A stretch of 64,000 bases of DNA from Ascarosepion bandense. Lineage: Eukaryota; Mollusca; Cephalopoda; Sepiida; Sepiidae. The position numbers were made by a program, and so were the translations under genes. The stretch is taken from contig JBBBDQ010001153.1 of assembly GCA_037127315.1 (NCBI GenBank), positions 4,583,501-4,647,500 on the forward strand. The letters are read 5' to 3'. The notes below the pieces were generated by a model, which saw only the letters and a list, made by a program, of their open reading frames with translations, did no database searches and was not told the origin of the DNA. Numbering within the stretch: the first letter of the stretch is position 1; each line of letters begins with the position of its first letter. Below, in pieces: positions 24,045 through 35,745 of this stretch.

Positions 24045-26052
24045 CTCGATGTCGAGTATTGCCAATATCTGAGAGAATGCGACAGCGCATAGCTAACCGC
24101 AAGTTCGGCTCCAAGGAATATTGGCGGTTATGCAAACGGGTACTGAACAATAGCAAGTACTCTATACCTCCTTTAATCAATGAATTTGAGGTTCTCACGT
24201 CATCTGCGGACAAAGCTGAGTACTTTGCTCGCAGATTCTCATCAAACTCCACATTTGACTCACCTGGAGTACCCTCACCCGACTTCCCTATTAGAACTGA
24301 GGTCAGACTGTACGACGTATATATTACCCCGACAGGATTATCCCGAGTAATTTCAAAACTTGACCCCCATAACGCGAGCGGTGGTGATAGAATCCCGGTG
24401 ATATTCCTTAAGAGGTGTGCTCCTGAACTCTCCCCTGTCCTCTCTAAACTACTGCCTTTCTGCTTCCTGTTTTCCTGCATGTTGGAAGTTCTCTTCAGTC
24501 GTTCCTGCATTTAAGAACAGTGGTGAACCCTCGGATCCATCCAACTATCACCCTATCAGTCTTCTACCAATTTTCGGGAAAGTGTTCGAGGCCATAAATA
24601 ATGCTGAAATAGTTCAACATCATACTGCCCACAAACTCTACTCTGAGAGGCAGTATGGCTTCCGCTTTGCCAGGTCCACGGTCAACATGCTAACAACCAT
24701 TACGGAGTACATGCTCCAGGCCCTCGATGAGTCAGGCGAGGCTGGTGCTGTTGCTCTGGACATCTCCAAGGCTTTTGACAGGGTTTGGCACTCTGGCCTT
24801 CTATGCAAGCTACGGGGTTACGGTATTACCGGGCGCTTGCTTGATTTAATCCAATCTTTTTTAAATAACCGCAAAATGAAGGTCGTTTTGAATGGGCATG
24901 CCTCTTCATCCTTCAGCAAAAATGCTGGTGCCCCACAGGGCTCTATCCTGGGCCCGACGCTCTTCCTTATTTTCATCAATGACCTCCCTGATGAGATCAA
25001 GTCCCAAGTAGGCATCTACGCAGATGACACCACAATTTACTCCCGAATCAGTAAGAAACCCGTCCTGGCGGACAAACATAATCTTGCTGCTGACCTTGAA
25101 CGGGATCTATAGTCTGTGGTGAATTGGGGTAAGAAGTGGCTTGTCAATTTCAATGCCTCTAAGACCAAGCTGTTGTCTGTCAGTCATCACAGGCAACCTC
25201 TCCTGCTTCCCATAAGCATGGAGCAAGCGATTCTCCATGAAAGCAATACACTGCGCCTCTTCAGCCTTACCCTCTCTTCTGATCTCAAATGGAACCACTA
25301 CATCGAGTCCATTGCTAAATCCACTGCTAAGAAGGTTGGGTCACTGTGTCGGGCCAGGATGTTTTCCGCCTGAATCCATCCTGCATATATACAAATCAAC
25401 CATTCGTCCGTGCATAGAATACTGATGCCATACATGGTCAGGCGCCCCTGCTGTTAATCTCCGTGTACTTGACAGGCCCCAAAGGAGAATCAGTAATGTG
25501 ATAGGTACCGACTTGGCGGCACGACTACAACCACTTCCCCACCGACAAGATGTGGCCTCTCTTTGTCTGTTCTATAAATACTTTCTTGGCTTCTGCTCCA
25601 ACGAACTTAAGTCACTGGTGCCTCCTTAACAGGTGTTTACTCGTGCAACTAGATTGGCAACTCGGTCCCACCCATTCACAGTTAGGTTAGCCAAATGCAG
25701 ACGACAATTCTACTCCTTCAGCTTCTCTCGCACTTCCCGCCTGTGGAACTCACTCCCATATTCTTGCTTTCCTGGCGGCTACAATCTCCAGGAATTTAAA
25801 TGCAATGTCAATACTCATCTATTAACCACTTGACTCTAGTTCTTTCCCCACCCCGTATATCCTTTTCTTTCTCTCCACCTTTGAAACTGTCATCATACCT
25901 GCATTCTCATCTTTCTATTGCTCTTTTCTATTGCTTCTATTGCTTCCTTTCTAACTGCCCTTTCTTCCTCTTCGCTCTCTTCTGATTAATCTTTTTACAC
26001 TTATGTAGCCCCCTGCACATCAGTGGCATTACCGCCTTGCTCGGGTGATACA

Positions 26053-26057
<5 letters not shown>
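24045..26057 (+). mobile_element. LINE-A copy 4: longest copy, pre-RT linker to 3' tail
   Basis: The linker before the RT is retained: FGSKEYWRLCKRVLNNSKYS, then SSADKAEYFARRFSSNSTF and LSRVISKLDPHNASGGDRIP. A frameshift near 24440 moves to the frame with CFPACWKFSSVVPAFKNSGE, NYHPISLLPIFGKVFEAI, VALDISKAFDRVWHSGLL, PQGSILGPTLFLIFINDLP and the catalytic YADDTT. A TAG follows LERDL at 25110, the same place as in copy 1. Then come the NWGKKWLVNFNASKTKL thumb, a frameshift at MFSA (about 25370) and the C-terminal blocks HRRxVASLCLFYKYFLGFCS-like. It ends GCCTTGCTCGGGTGATACA and runs into (AT)n. The endonuclease is absent; 5' truncated. Non-functional. Confidence 0.9.

Positions 26058-26110
<53 letters not shown>
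26058..26110. repeat. (AT)n microsatellite at LINE-A 3' end
   Basis: About 26 AT units follow directly on the LINE-A copy 4 terminus, probably grown from its A/T-rich tail. Confidence 0.95.
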
Positions 26111-26113
<3 letters not shown>

Positions 26114-27420
26114 AACGGAGGAAATAATTGTAAGTTACCAGTGTTAAAATCTGTTTGGCAGCTATAGATAGAGTTGCAGAATGAGTGGATTGTTTCCGTG
26201 TGTTAAATTATATTTTAAATGGTATTCAGTAATTCATACATGAATCGAATTTTCATCATTTCTACAAACTCATATGACCTGAGAACTCATAATTTTCTAA
26301 GATTTCATATTGTATGTCACTCATCAAAATGAAATTGCATTAGTAAATATAAATAAAAACATCTTCCTCTTTAAAAACGCTATTTTAAGAGAAGATTAAA
26401 TGATTTTCTTTTGAATGCGATCTCTTTTGATTTCTGATAGGAAGAAATACTTAAACAATGCATAAAACGAATCGTTCATTAAAGAAAAGTGAATATAACG
26501 CAAGCATCCAAAATACTATAGAAATAAATGAAACAATGAATTTCAATATCATTTTTTCTCCAAACTAAGAATATAAAAGTCAATCTTCGTAACAAAGGCT
26601 TCAGATATCATATATTCTCTTTCGACAAGAAATCTTAGATGAAACAAATGTTCAAAGTGAAAGTTCAATCAATGAAATTTAAAAAAAAACTCTTTACTGC
26701 TTCCCCAAACGAGAGTTATAAAGAGAGTTTTGTGTTCTTTAAAAAATTAATTTTCGTAAAACTTCTGCTTACATAATTGCAAGTACATGTGCATAAATGT
26801 AATAATAAATTGCACAAATTACAAAAAGGCCTAAACTCATGAAAGTTATTATCCATGAATCTTGCTGTGAAACTCACAAAATTTGGTTTATCTTATTCTC
26901 CTTTTAAAACTATCACGTGGATAGAGTATAAAAAACTTTGGCAGTAACAGTTTTAGCAAAAGAAAATGAATGAAAGTCATTTTTTCATTTTGTTTCGATC
27001 GTATAAAATATATTTTTGACTTACGTGACACCAGTTATTTTTGTTTAGACCATAGAATAGCTTCACTGTTGGATATATGGCAACACTGATTTGATTTTCG
27101 TGATATTTACTTTAGCTAATAATGTTGTGTTTGAGTTAAATTATGACGTTTAAAATTAAATGGTTCAAAATGACTATATGTAACCTGATATAATTCATAA
27201 CCTGATCGTAACTGAAAATTTTTCACGCAGGTCACATTTCACCTATTTCCAGCTTCATGTACTTCGTTCTAATCCATTTCTTTAAAACTATTGTTCCTAA
27301 AATTTTTATTTTCCTTTTCAAGTGTCCTCTGCGCAAAAAGCTCTTCTTCTGTACGATTTAGGAAGAATGAATATTGGCCATGAATTGTTTTTAAATATAT
27401 TTTTGTCATTTGCTTACATC
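26111..27420. other. Unassigned AT-rich stretch
   Basis: No credible reading frame or recognised repeat in 1.3 kb. Confidence 0.4.
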
Positions 27421-27705
27421 CCAAAAATTTCCATCAGTCTATTCAGTGCTATACGTGATACACACTTGGGTGATCATGTCAGATAAAACTTTTAGACGTT
27501 CCTGATTCTTCTTAGTCTAAACCTAAAATGTCTTTCTCCAAACGGAACAGTACCAAGTACTGTCTGTCTTGTCTTCACTACTCTTGTGAATATCTAATTT
27601 TCCAAGCCCTCTTTCCTCATTACGTGCTAAAAGAATTCAATCGTCTCTTCTTGATGAATTGTTGGACAGGCATACGGTGAAGGGTTTGCCCTATTCTTTT
27701 GCTGG
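27421..27705. mobile_element. Composite: R1 repeat fragment (plus) next to LINE tail fragment (minus)
   Basis: 27425-27480 matches the first part of the R1 copy at 13686 (GTGCTATACGTGATACACAC, TTGGGTGATCATGTC). 27490-27700 on the minus strand reads ETIEFF-x-HVMRKEGLEN, the same C-terminal LINE block as at 9215-9700, then a KTRQTVLGTVPFGERH-like stretch. Both are decayed. Confidence 0.45.
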
Positions 27706-28084
27706 TCTTTCAAGACAATCCCTTCACTTTGAATTTGCATTGCAGTCTTAACTCTCTATTCATATATCAGAGTAAGAATGATGAATTAGTTAGGGAAATA
27801 TCATTATGACATTAACTATAACGTTTTAACTTATACTAAGTTCAAATATCTCCTATCAGAATAAAAATAAGTAATTTTTTGTGCCGGTAACTGTTACATT
27901 AGTCAGTACCTTCATAATTATCATTATTACTAATGACAAAAATCCATAATCAAAAGTAGTCATGTTATTTATTAATTTTGTTTTTAATTAATTAGTTTAT
28001 TTACTTATTTTTTTGATAGACAAACAGATTATGATGGTAATCTAGCACTGCTCCCCACATCATGATTTACTGGAAGTGAACAAA
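27706..28084. other. Unassigned AT-rich spacer
   Basis: Nothing recognised. Confidence 0.4.
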
Positions 28085-28505
28085 ATAATTGAAAAAACCT
28101 TGAAATGTCAAGCAAATTTATTTCAACATGCAGTAGAACCGCCTTTAACAGTCATTACAGTTTGAATTTTGCGTATGATCTACTAGTACTATATTTGAAA
28201 TGTTTCCAGGTGAATTGTTATCCATTCTTCAGCTAAAACAGTATTCAATTTTTTCAATTTTTAATGATGGTGTGGTGTATAGACTCCTCACTTGTTTTTC
28301 TAAAATGAAGAATAAATGTCCAATGATGCTGAGATCTGGGGACTGCGGTGACCAGGTAAGATCTTCTACTTCCCTAGAATGTTCCTCGTGTCATTCTGCT
28401 AGAACTTTAGCAGTATGAATGGGTGCATTATCATCCTGAAAGATTGAATTTATCTCCGAAAATAGTTCCTGAACCATAGGATGAAGTTTATCACTTAAAA
28501 TTCTT
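28085..28505 (-). mobile_element. Tc1-like transposase fragment
   Basis: The minus strand reads LHPMVQELFSEINSIFQDDN followed by APIHTAKVLAEWHEEH, carrying the second catalytic aspartate. Then comes TWSPQSPDLSIIGHLFFILE, where Tc1 transposases have PDLNIIEHLW, so the third catalytic residue is Gly instead of Glu. The remaining C-terminus (RMDNNSPGNI, LVDHTQN) also fits. The N-terminal DNA-binding half and the inverted ends were not found. Inactive remnant of a DD34E element. Confidence 0.82.
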
Positions 28506-29311
28506 AAATAATCCTAACTGTTGATTTTAATAAACTTATTTAAATAATATCTGTAAAAAACAACACTGATAGCAAAATATGAAGTTGTACTAATGTTAAA
28601 TCAACAAATATAAAAATAGACAAGCTTTTAATTTAATTTTAGTTGAATCAAATTTTCCAAATTATGCAATTATGGTAAAAGGTATTTCAATTTTTTGTCA
28701 GTTCTTTTGTAGATTAAAGATAAAAATATAGAATAAATGAATGGCATCGTTTCATCTATGAAGTAGATATAGAAAATAGGCCGGATACTAGAGCCAATAT
28801 GCATTGTGATAAATATAGCAAAACATTGAGTTTGAAATACAGGTGTTCAGTTCAAATAGTTAGAAAGCCGAAAAGTTTGGCGGTTGAAAATTTGTAATAA
28901 AACGAAAACGTTAAGGTAATTGGTTTGAAAAAAAACATAGTGTAATAATAATAACGCCTCCTTTCAACTGAGACAGAATGAGGGCCTCATGATTCGGCGG
29001 CATAACTGGTCTCATAAAAACATATAAGTAAACCATTCCGAAAAAATTATTCTAAAAATAAAAACAAAGACGATTCAAGAGAAGGAAAAAAAAATTCAAG
29101 TGTAATATTGATTTTCTTTATTCTCACAATTTCGTCGTTGTTTATGATTTTATCTGTTTTTGTTGTTAGACGTAATCTTATGCTTTCATGTTTTTTCCTT
29201 TCTATCAATACAATTTGCTTGCTTAATCATTCTGATTTTCCCTGTTTTTTATCACTTAAGAAATCATACCAACTAGAGTAGACGTTGTCTTCACGCTTAA
29301 CAAACACTATA
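28506..29311. other. Unassigned AT-rich stretch
   Basis: No supported gene. It may contain the lost outer part of the Tc1 element, but no inverted end was identified. Confidence 0.4.
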
Positions 29312-30097
29312 CACGGTGCGATGGATAAATTGTTGTCTAAATTATGCAAAAATGAAAATAATACTCAGATCTCATTTTAACATTTTTTACTAAAATTACA
29401 CAAAAATATCTTTGGATACTAAAGAGTAAATTTATTCAATAAAATTGCCATTGGATTCAACCACTGCCTTTAGGTAATTTCCGAAACTTTTGCAACTCTT
29501 CTGGACGGTCTATTTGTTTAAGATGGGGAATGCTGTCATAATCCTTGCCTTAAATTCATCTTTAAAGTTACAAAAAGTTTTGTTGGTCTCTCACTCAACT
29601 GTCCCACACATAATAATCAAAGGAGTTGCAATCTGGGAAGACAGTCGGCCTCATTTAAGGTGTTGTGTGGTCATAGAAACTGTCTGACAGCCATGACTGA
29701 GTTATCCTGCTTGTGTGACATAGTGCAAAGTCCTATTGCTAGACACAGGGTCTACCAGCACTCACTCTCTTGACCCAAGGGCAGCACTACCTCCTCGAGG
29801 CACTTGATGCACGCCTCCGTGTTGAGTTTGAGATCCTGCGGGTAGATCCTGTGGGTAGATAATGTTGCCATTAATAGTGATCACTTTAAGCATCTTCGTA
29901 ATCACCATTAAACTCATCCAACTCCATTCGAATCTTCTGCACTCTCCTCATATTGACATCCAAACTCAAACGCAAATTCGAAGCATGCTGTTTTCTAATT
30001 TCTGGCGGAGTGCTTACTCCCCCCCATAGACGATGCCCAACTGAGACAGCTATACTATGCAGTTGACAATATCAAAAATAAACAACGCGCATGCATG

Positions 30098-30141
<44 letters not shown>

Positions 30142-30165
30142 CGATTATGTATCCATCGCACCCTG
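29312..30165 (-). mobile_element. Mariner-like DNA transposon with both inverted ends, 854 bp, decayed
   Basis: Left end CACGGTGCGATGGATAAAT and the inverse of the right end CAGGGTGCGATGGATACAT agree over about 18 bases with one or two differences. On the minus strand the transposase remnant begins with STPPEIRKQHASNLRLSLDV and RRVQKIRMELDEF (helix-turn-helix region). It then jumps to a C-terminal MRPTVFPDCNSFDYYVWDS, where the family has a PxSPDLNPLDYYVWG block, then ERDQQNF, FKARIMTAFPILN-like and KAVVESNGNFIE-like ends. The middle with the first two catalytic aspartates is deleted or scrambled. Left flank TA, right flank AA. An (AT)n sits just inside the right end. Confidence 0.78.
30098..30140. 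repeat. (AT)n inside the mariner-like element
   Basis: About 21 AT units directly adjoin the right inverted end. Confidence 0.95.
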
Positions 30166-30605
30166 AACATTATTATGTATTTTTAATCATGTTATTTCAG
30201 TAGCTGTTGCAACCCCCTTTCCCCTTAGAACTGACGACATAATACGTGAAGGACAATCGGCTTTACATTCCTTCTTTTATCTATTATTCCCATCGTTTTC
30301 AATGTAGATGCACACAGTTTTTTTCTCGCTCAACTACGCTTTTTTCTGGTACATGATGATGAGTGAAACAGGAAAATAATTCTAGAAATTTCATTCCAAC
30401 TCTAGTATATTATTAGCCGAAAATATAGAACTGTCCTCTCGTTGAGGCATCTAACCGATGGTCTACTCTACTAAAACTGACAGGGGAAAAGAAAATGAAC
30501 GCTTTTTATTTTAGCAAATAAGAGAAGAGGAAAGGATGGTCACACCCATTTGAGAGTACTAGTACTAGTTTTTAGTTTAACCATAAGAACACTCTTACAT
30601 ACACT

Positions 30606-30819
30606 CTTTCCCCACCCTCCCTCTCTCTCTCTCTCTCACTCTCTCTTACACCTTTTCTATCGTCTCTATTTACTTTAACCTCCACTTTTCTTTCTGTAAA
30701 TGACACACACACTTTGTCTACATAAAGAATAAAAGAGTGATAACAATACTCTTTTCGACACTATTCGAAATGATCACCTCAGTAACATGGTCAAGTAACA
30801 TTTTCTCTCTCTTTATCTT

Positions 30820-30854
<35 letters not shown>

Positions 30855-30860
30855 CACTTA
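30606..30860. repeat. Two (CT)n runs
   Basis: CT-rich tracts at about 30618-30648 and 30812-30851, separated by pyrimidine-rich sequence. Confidence 0.85.
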
Positions 30861-33357
30861 CTCGCAAGCGTTCCTATTTTCTATTAACGGAAACAAACAT
30901 CACTGTTTTACTGACGTTCTTAGTGCTTGTGTGAAGAAGGTATAGCATATTCCTTGAAAAATACCTTCAAATGTCTGATGTCACAAGACTGTAATTATCA
31001 GCTGCAGACAACAGACCAACTTTCATTCCATCGTGAGAGATTAACAACTTCAAAATAGATCACAAGTTTATCAAAAATTAACCTTCAATAGAGCAGAAAT
31101 TTATGCACATATGAAAAATTTTTTTACGTTATTTCTGATAGCGTTCCAGATTAAGAATTTTTCACAATTATAAAATGGTTCTTTCAAACTTCTTTTTTTC
31201 CCTGTTTTTTATATCTATGCACTTAGTGACTCAACTTACCGAGCTTCTTTCTGTCTGGATTTTCGGACCGAGTCGATTATTATACATCGATTCTTTAAGA
31301 CCATGTCTTTATATTTTCTGTCATTCTCATAAATTTTCACCGCTGTGCTCTCCAGACATTTCTTAAGTCATAACGGGTTTTCTATTAAACCATAAATGAG
31401 AAAATGAAGAATTTATTCGATACACTTGTGCTATTTTATTTCTTTCACCTCTCATATCTAGTGAGCTTAAAAGAGAATTTTAGATCTCTGAATTAAATTT
31501 CTTCACTATAAAATTGATTGAACCTACAACTTTCAAGAAACTAGATAAGCTTTACTAAAGATATTTTGCCAACTTTGATATTTTGCGTGCCTAAAACCAA
31601 AATATGTTCCCATAAAATTTATTTATTCCTCATTTCAACAAAGTAGGTACCAAAAATATAACGAATTCTAGAAATGATCACAAACTTTGTAAAACGAAAT
31701 AATTTAAATGTCTTAGTGTGAATATACATATGTTTCAAACTATTATTCACATCTTGGTTGGTATAGATATTTGGCTGATATGGTATCTGGTAGTTACTCA
31801 TTGTGACTATAATTATTGTTTGCTTCTGTTGAAGCGGTGCTTCACTACTTGACTTATAGAACACGTGACGGCAGTAACATTTGCACAAGTATCTCCTATA
31901 TCCACTACGCCACCGTCTCAAAGCATATTGGTGGTATATTTTTTAGCCTTTTATATTCGATATCAGATACTGTTTTTAACATTTAATTCTGATGTCCGAT
32001 TCGAAGCACTTTTTGATGATTTAGCAATTCTAAAATGTTTAATTTTAATAAACTTGTATTGTGTCAAACTATTTTCCTCATCTTGGTTTCTATAGAGAGT
32101 GGAAACTCTGTACCCATAATAGCATCAAGTTCGAAATCTCAAAAATATTATACTCGTTTTTTAAGTTTTAATTTGACTGTAATTGTAGTAAAGTAGGTTT
32201 AAGTTAGTCTTAGAAAAAAATTACTGCAAATACTTATTGTCCAAAATTAACTTTTAACTTTCTAATCAAAATTCTTTCAAATTTGCCTTTATAGAGCTGT
32301 GGGGGTAAGAAATCTTTTAATTAATGTAATGATTGCTTCATTTGATTTTCAGAAATATTGCAAATGTTTTATTTAAAATATCACTTACAATACTTTGTAT
32401 ATAGCGCGTGTATGTTACCTCATTTCAAAGTATAAATGGGTATTGAATCATCTTTCTTTATCCATGTGTTTTGATCACTCGCTTAACTTTAAGCGCATTT
32501 AATTAAATGCTGCAGAATAAATGAATAAAAATGATAATCCTGATATCATCCACAATAGCAAATAAATTATATTTTTAGAATTGAAAGAACCTAATTAGAG
32601 TGGCAACATTTGTTAGAAAAAATAATCAGTTTTAGATTTCCATTTCCTTCGATCATTAGATTTTTAAGTCAGTAATTTAGTCCTCCTCTCCTTTTAATCG
32701 AAACGAAAAATTGTTATATCTAAAACCTTGTCATTTAACAGCTTAAAGAATGTAAATAAACTTTCCTTAAGAATGGAAAAGAGGTGTGTATGAGAAGCTT
32801 GAGTTAAGAAGACAATATAAAAGTTGTTATCAGATTTTCTAGTATATTTCTATCAGTTTTCATGTGTGAAATTTGTTTTTTTACAATTATGGTAAATTCT
32901 ATTAGAGCTTTTCCTGTCTTAATATTCGAGAAAAACTCAGTGATCTTGTCAGAAACATGTACAACTGCACGATGGGCGTTTAAAACCATGAGGTGCTTTG
33001 TAAATGTAGGATTTATATAAATTTATGAGTTGAGATCAAAATATGAAATAGATCTGAAAAAATTCTTAGTGGAACTGATAGCTATCAAGAAGGTTTACCG
33101 CTCAGATTCAAATGTGACGTGTAATTAGCAAAAATAGTTGAGGCAACACATACAATCCTGCTTGTCTATTACACCATCTAATTAAAAAATAAGCAACATT
33201 TTTGTACCATTAAAGTTGTTTAATGATGCACACTAATTGAAAAGAACACTCAACGAAGTGATGCATTTTTTGTATTTATTTAACATAAGATGAAGCTTTT
33301 ATTGATCTGCCTCTTCTTCTCAGCATTGGTTCTGTCGGGTTTTTGGGGGGGTTTTTT
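30861..33357. other. Unassigned stretch, about 2.5 kb
   Basis: Contains a 100-codon minus-strand frame (31619-31921) whose first half reads RRWRSGYRRYLCKCYCRHVF and SNYQIPYQPNIYTNQDVNNS. It has no family match and no convincing splice pair. A weak direct duplication of about 65 bases lies at 31700-31765 and 32030-32095 (shared TTTCAAACTATT / GTCAAACTATT and CATCTTGGTT-x-TATAGA). No gene is called. Confidence 0.35.
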
Positions 33358-34600
33358 TACGGGGTTACGGTATTACCGGACCCTTGCTTGATCTAATCCA
33401 ATCTTTTTTAAATAACCGCAAAATGAAGGTCATTTTGAGTGGGCATGCCTCTACATCCTACAGCAGAAATGCTGGTGTCCCTCAGGGCTCTATCCTGGGC
33501 CCGACGCTCTTCTTTATTTTCATAAATGACCTCTCAGACGAGATCAAGAGCCAAGTAGGCATCTACGCAGATGACACCACAATTTACTCCCGCATCAGTA
33601 AGAAATCCGTCCTGGCGGACACACATAATCTCGCTGCTGACCTTGAAAGGGATCTACACTCTATGGTGAATTGGGGTAAGAAGTGGCTTGTTAATTTCAA
33701 TGTGTCTAAGACCAAGCTGTTGTCTGTCAATCATCACAGGCAACCTCTCCTGCCTCCCATAAGCATGGACCAAGTGAATCTCCCTGAGAGCAATACACTG
33801 TGCCTCCTCAGCCTTACCCTCTCTTCTGATCTCAAATGGAATCACTACAGTGAGTCCATAGCTAAATCCACTGCTAAGAAGGTTGGGTCACTGTGTCGGG
33901 CCAGGATGTTTTCCGCCTGAATCCATCCTGCATATATACAAATCAACCATTCGTCCGTGCATGGAATACTGATGCCATACATGGTCAGGCGCCCCTGCCT
34001 TTCATCTCAGTGTTCTCGACAGGCTCCAGAGGAGAATCAGTAATATGATAGGTACTGACTTGGCGGCTCGACTACAGCCACTTCCCCACCGACGAGATGT
34101 GGCTTCTCTTTGTCTGTTCTATAAATATTTTCTTGGCTTCTGCTCCAACGAACTTAAGTCACTGGTGCCTCTGCAACAGGTGTTTACTCGTGCAACTAGA
34201 TTGGCAACTGGATCCCACCTATTCACAGTTAGATTAACCAAATGCAGACGACTAATTCTACTCCTGCAGCTTCTTCTCTCGCACTACCCGCCTGTGGAAC
34301 TCGCTTCTATATTCTTGCTTTCCTGACAGCTACAACCTCCAGGAATTTAAATGCAATGTCAATACTCATCTCTTAACCACTTGACTCTAGTTCTTTCTTC
34401 ACCACTCCGTATATCCTTTTCTTTCTCTCCACCTTTGCAACTGTCATCACACCTGTATTCCCATCCTTCTCTTGCTCCTTTCAAACTGGTTCGTTTTTCT
34501 CTTCAATCTCTCCTGATTAATCTTTTCGCTCTTATGTAGCCCCCTGCACATCAGTGGCATTACCGCCTTGCTTGGGGTGATACGATTAAAAAACAATAAA
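33358..34600 (+). mobile_element. LINE-A copy 5: mid-RT to 3' tail
   Basis: Abruptly starts at GGGGTTACGGTATTACCGGA (the GYGITG block), preceded by a G/T-rich run. The RT core has LDLIQSFLNNRKMKVILSG, PQGSILGPTLFFIFINDLS and the catalytic YADDTT. Here the codon after LERDL is CAC (His), so the stop found in copies 1 and 4 is absent. The frame then runs through NWGKKWLVNFNVSKTKL to MFSA, where the same frameshift as in copy 4 stops it (33918). The C-terminal HRRDVASLCLFYKYFLGFCS block and 3' UTR follow, ending GCCTTGCTTGGGGTGATACG and an A-rich tail. 5' truncated. Confidence 0.9.
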
Positions 34601-34751
34601 AAAAAAGAAATTAGCCTCGATGATTCATCAAGTTTTTGTCAAAATTTAACAAACAAATTATTCAGACCATTAGGACTTTAGTAAATTCGATTTTCACTAG
34701 GTAACCAATAACTGAAGTCTTCGTTCATACTAATATAACTATAGGAAATAA

Positions 34752-34791
<40 letters not shown>

Positions 34792-35559
34792 TAGTGGTAC
34801 AAATTTTAATATGGCGATAAATCGCAGAGGATTTTATTACAGTCTGTCATGCAAAATATTAGAACAAAAAATAACAGTTAACGGTTTCGTTTCGCCTTCG
34901 TCAAGACTGTAACAAGGGAATATTATGAACTAACACATGGGTGACATGAATGAAGGAAGGAGAAAATTATTTTGCTTAAAGTTATTTCACCTTAAGATGC
35001 TAGAAACTCAACAAAAATTCCAAGCAAGCACACTCTTTGTTTGCAAAGACAGTGCCGCCTGGACCCGATAAACAGCGATAAAATAATGAGTGTGACCTCA
35101 CCAAAACAAAAAAACAGTCAACACTGGTATTTAATACTTCCCCACTAACACATTACATTGCATTGGAATTAATGATTTTGTTATCATTTCGCGCTATCAC
35201 GTGGTGTGACGTCATAAAACCGCATTGCAAATTTGAGAACTGCGTTTATTATTTTTGGTAACTATTACTGTTTCCAAGCGGAGTTTTATGTCAACACAAA
35301 ATAAAATCGTCGGTGATGACGTATGTTATTGTATTACAGTCTAAATAATCTCTCTGAAGATGGCTCATGTGAGCCGAAAGCTTAGAAGCAAATTAATAAA
35401 AAATTATCCAAATCTTGGAGAATTTTTGTCTTTATTTTCAACTGAAATTAAAGCCAAAATACGACGTTTAGAACGGCTCATGATTAAACATAATAAACAT
35501 TCATTGTCTCTTATATTTAACAGCATATGTTTAGAAAGTTATTTGCTGCTTCGATACAC

Positions 35560-35560
<1 letters not shown>
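34601..35560 (+). other. Unassigned retroelement-like end sequences with (CT)n(TA)n
   Basis: (CT)n(TA)n at 34750-34790. Then GTTTCGTTTCGCCTTCGTCA near 34884 and, at 35355, GAAGATGGCTCATGTGAGCC followed by GAAAGC. Such 'gaag-x-ggc...gccgaaa' hairpin blocks are common at the ends of Penelope-type and other animal retroelements. The open frame at 35360-35650 starts inside this block and is probably not a gene. Confidence 0.3.

Positions 35561-35563
<3 letters not shown>

Positions 35564-35597
<34 letters not shown>
35564..35597. repeat. (AT)n microsatellite, SINE S2 tail
   Basis: About 17 AT units abut the 3' end of the SINE S2 copy on the minus strand. Confidence 0.9.
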
Positions 35598-35600
<3 letters not shown>

Positions 35601-35745
35601 ATCCGCAGACAGATCTGTTTCGCTGTATCACAGCTCATCAGTACGGTTAGACATCCGAAAGCTTCCAGCCAGTATTGAAACCCGACCGAATTGACATCAA
35701 TCGGCGCTTCTACCTCTGAGCTACTTCAGTTATTTTGATCCTAAA
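35598..35745 (-). mobile_element. tRNA-type SINE family S2, copy
   Basis: The minus strand reads AGTAGCTCAGAGGTAGAAGC (A-box) and GGTCGGGTTTCAATACTGGC (B-box), about 40 bases apart, as in a tRNA-derived pol III promoter. Then come GGAAGCTTTCGGATGTCTAAC, ACTGATGAGCTGTGATACAG and CGAAACAGATCTGTCTGCGG before the (AT)n tail. Further copies lie at 57490, 60290 and 62515. Confidence 0.72.
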
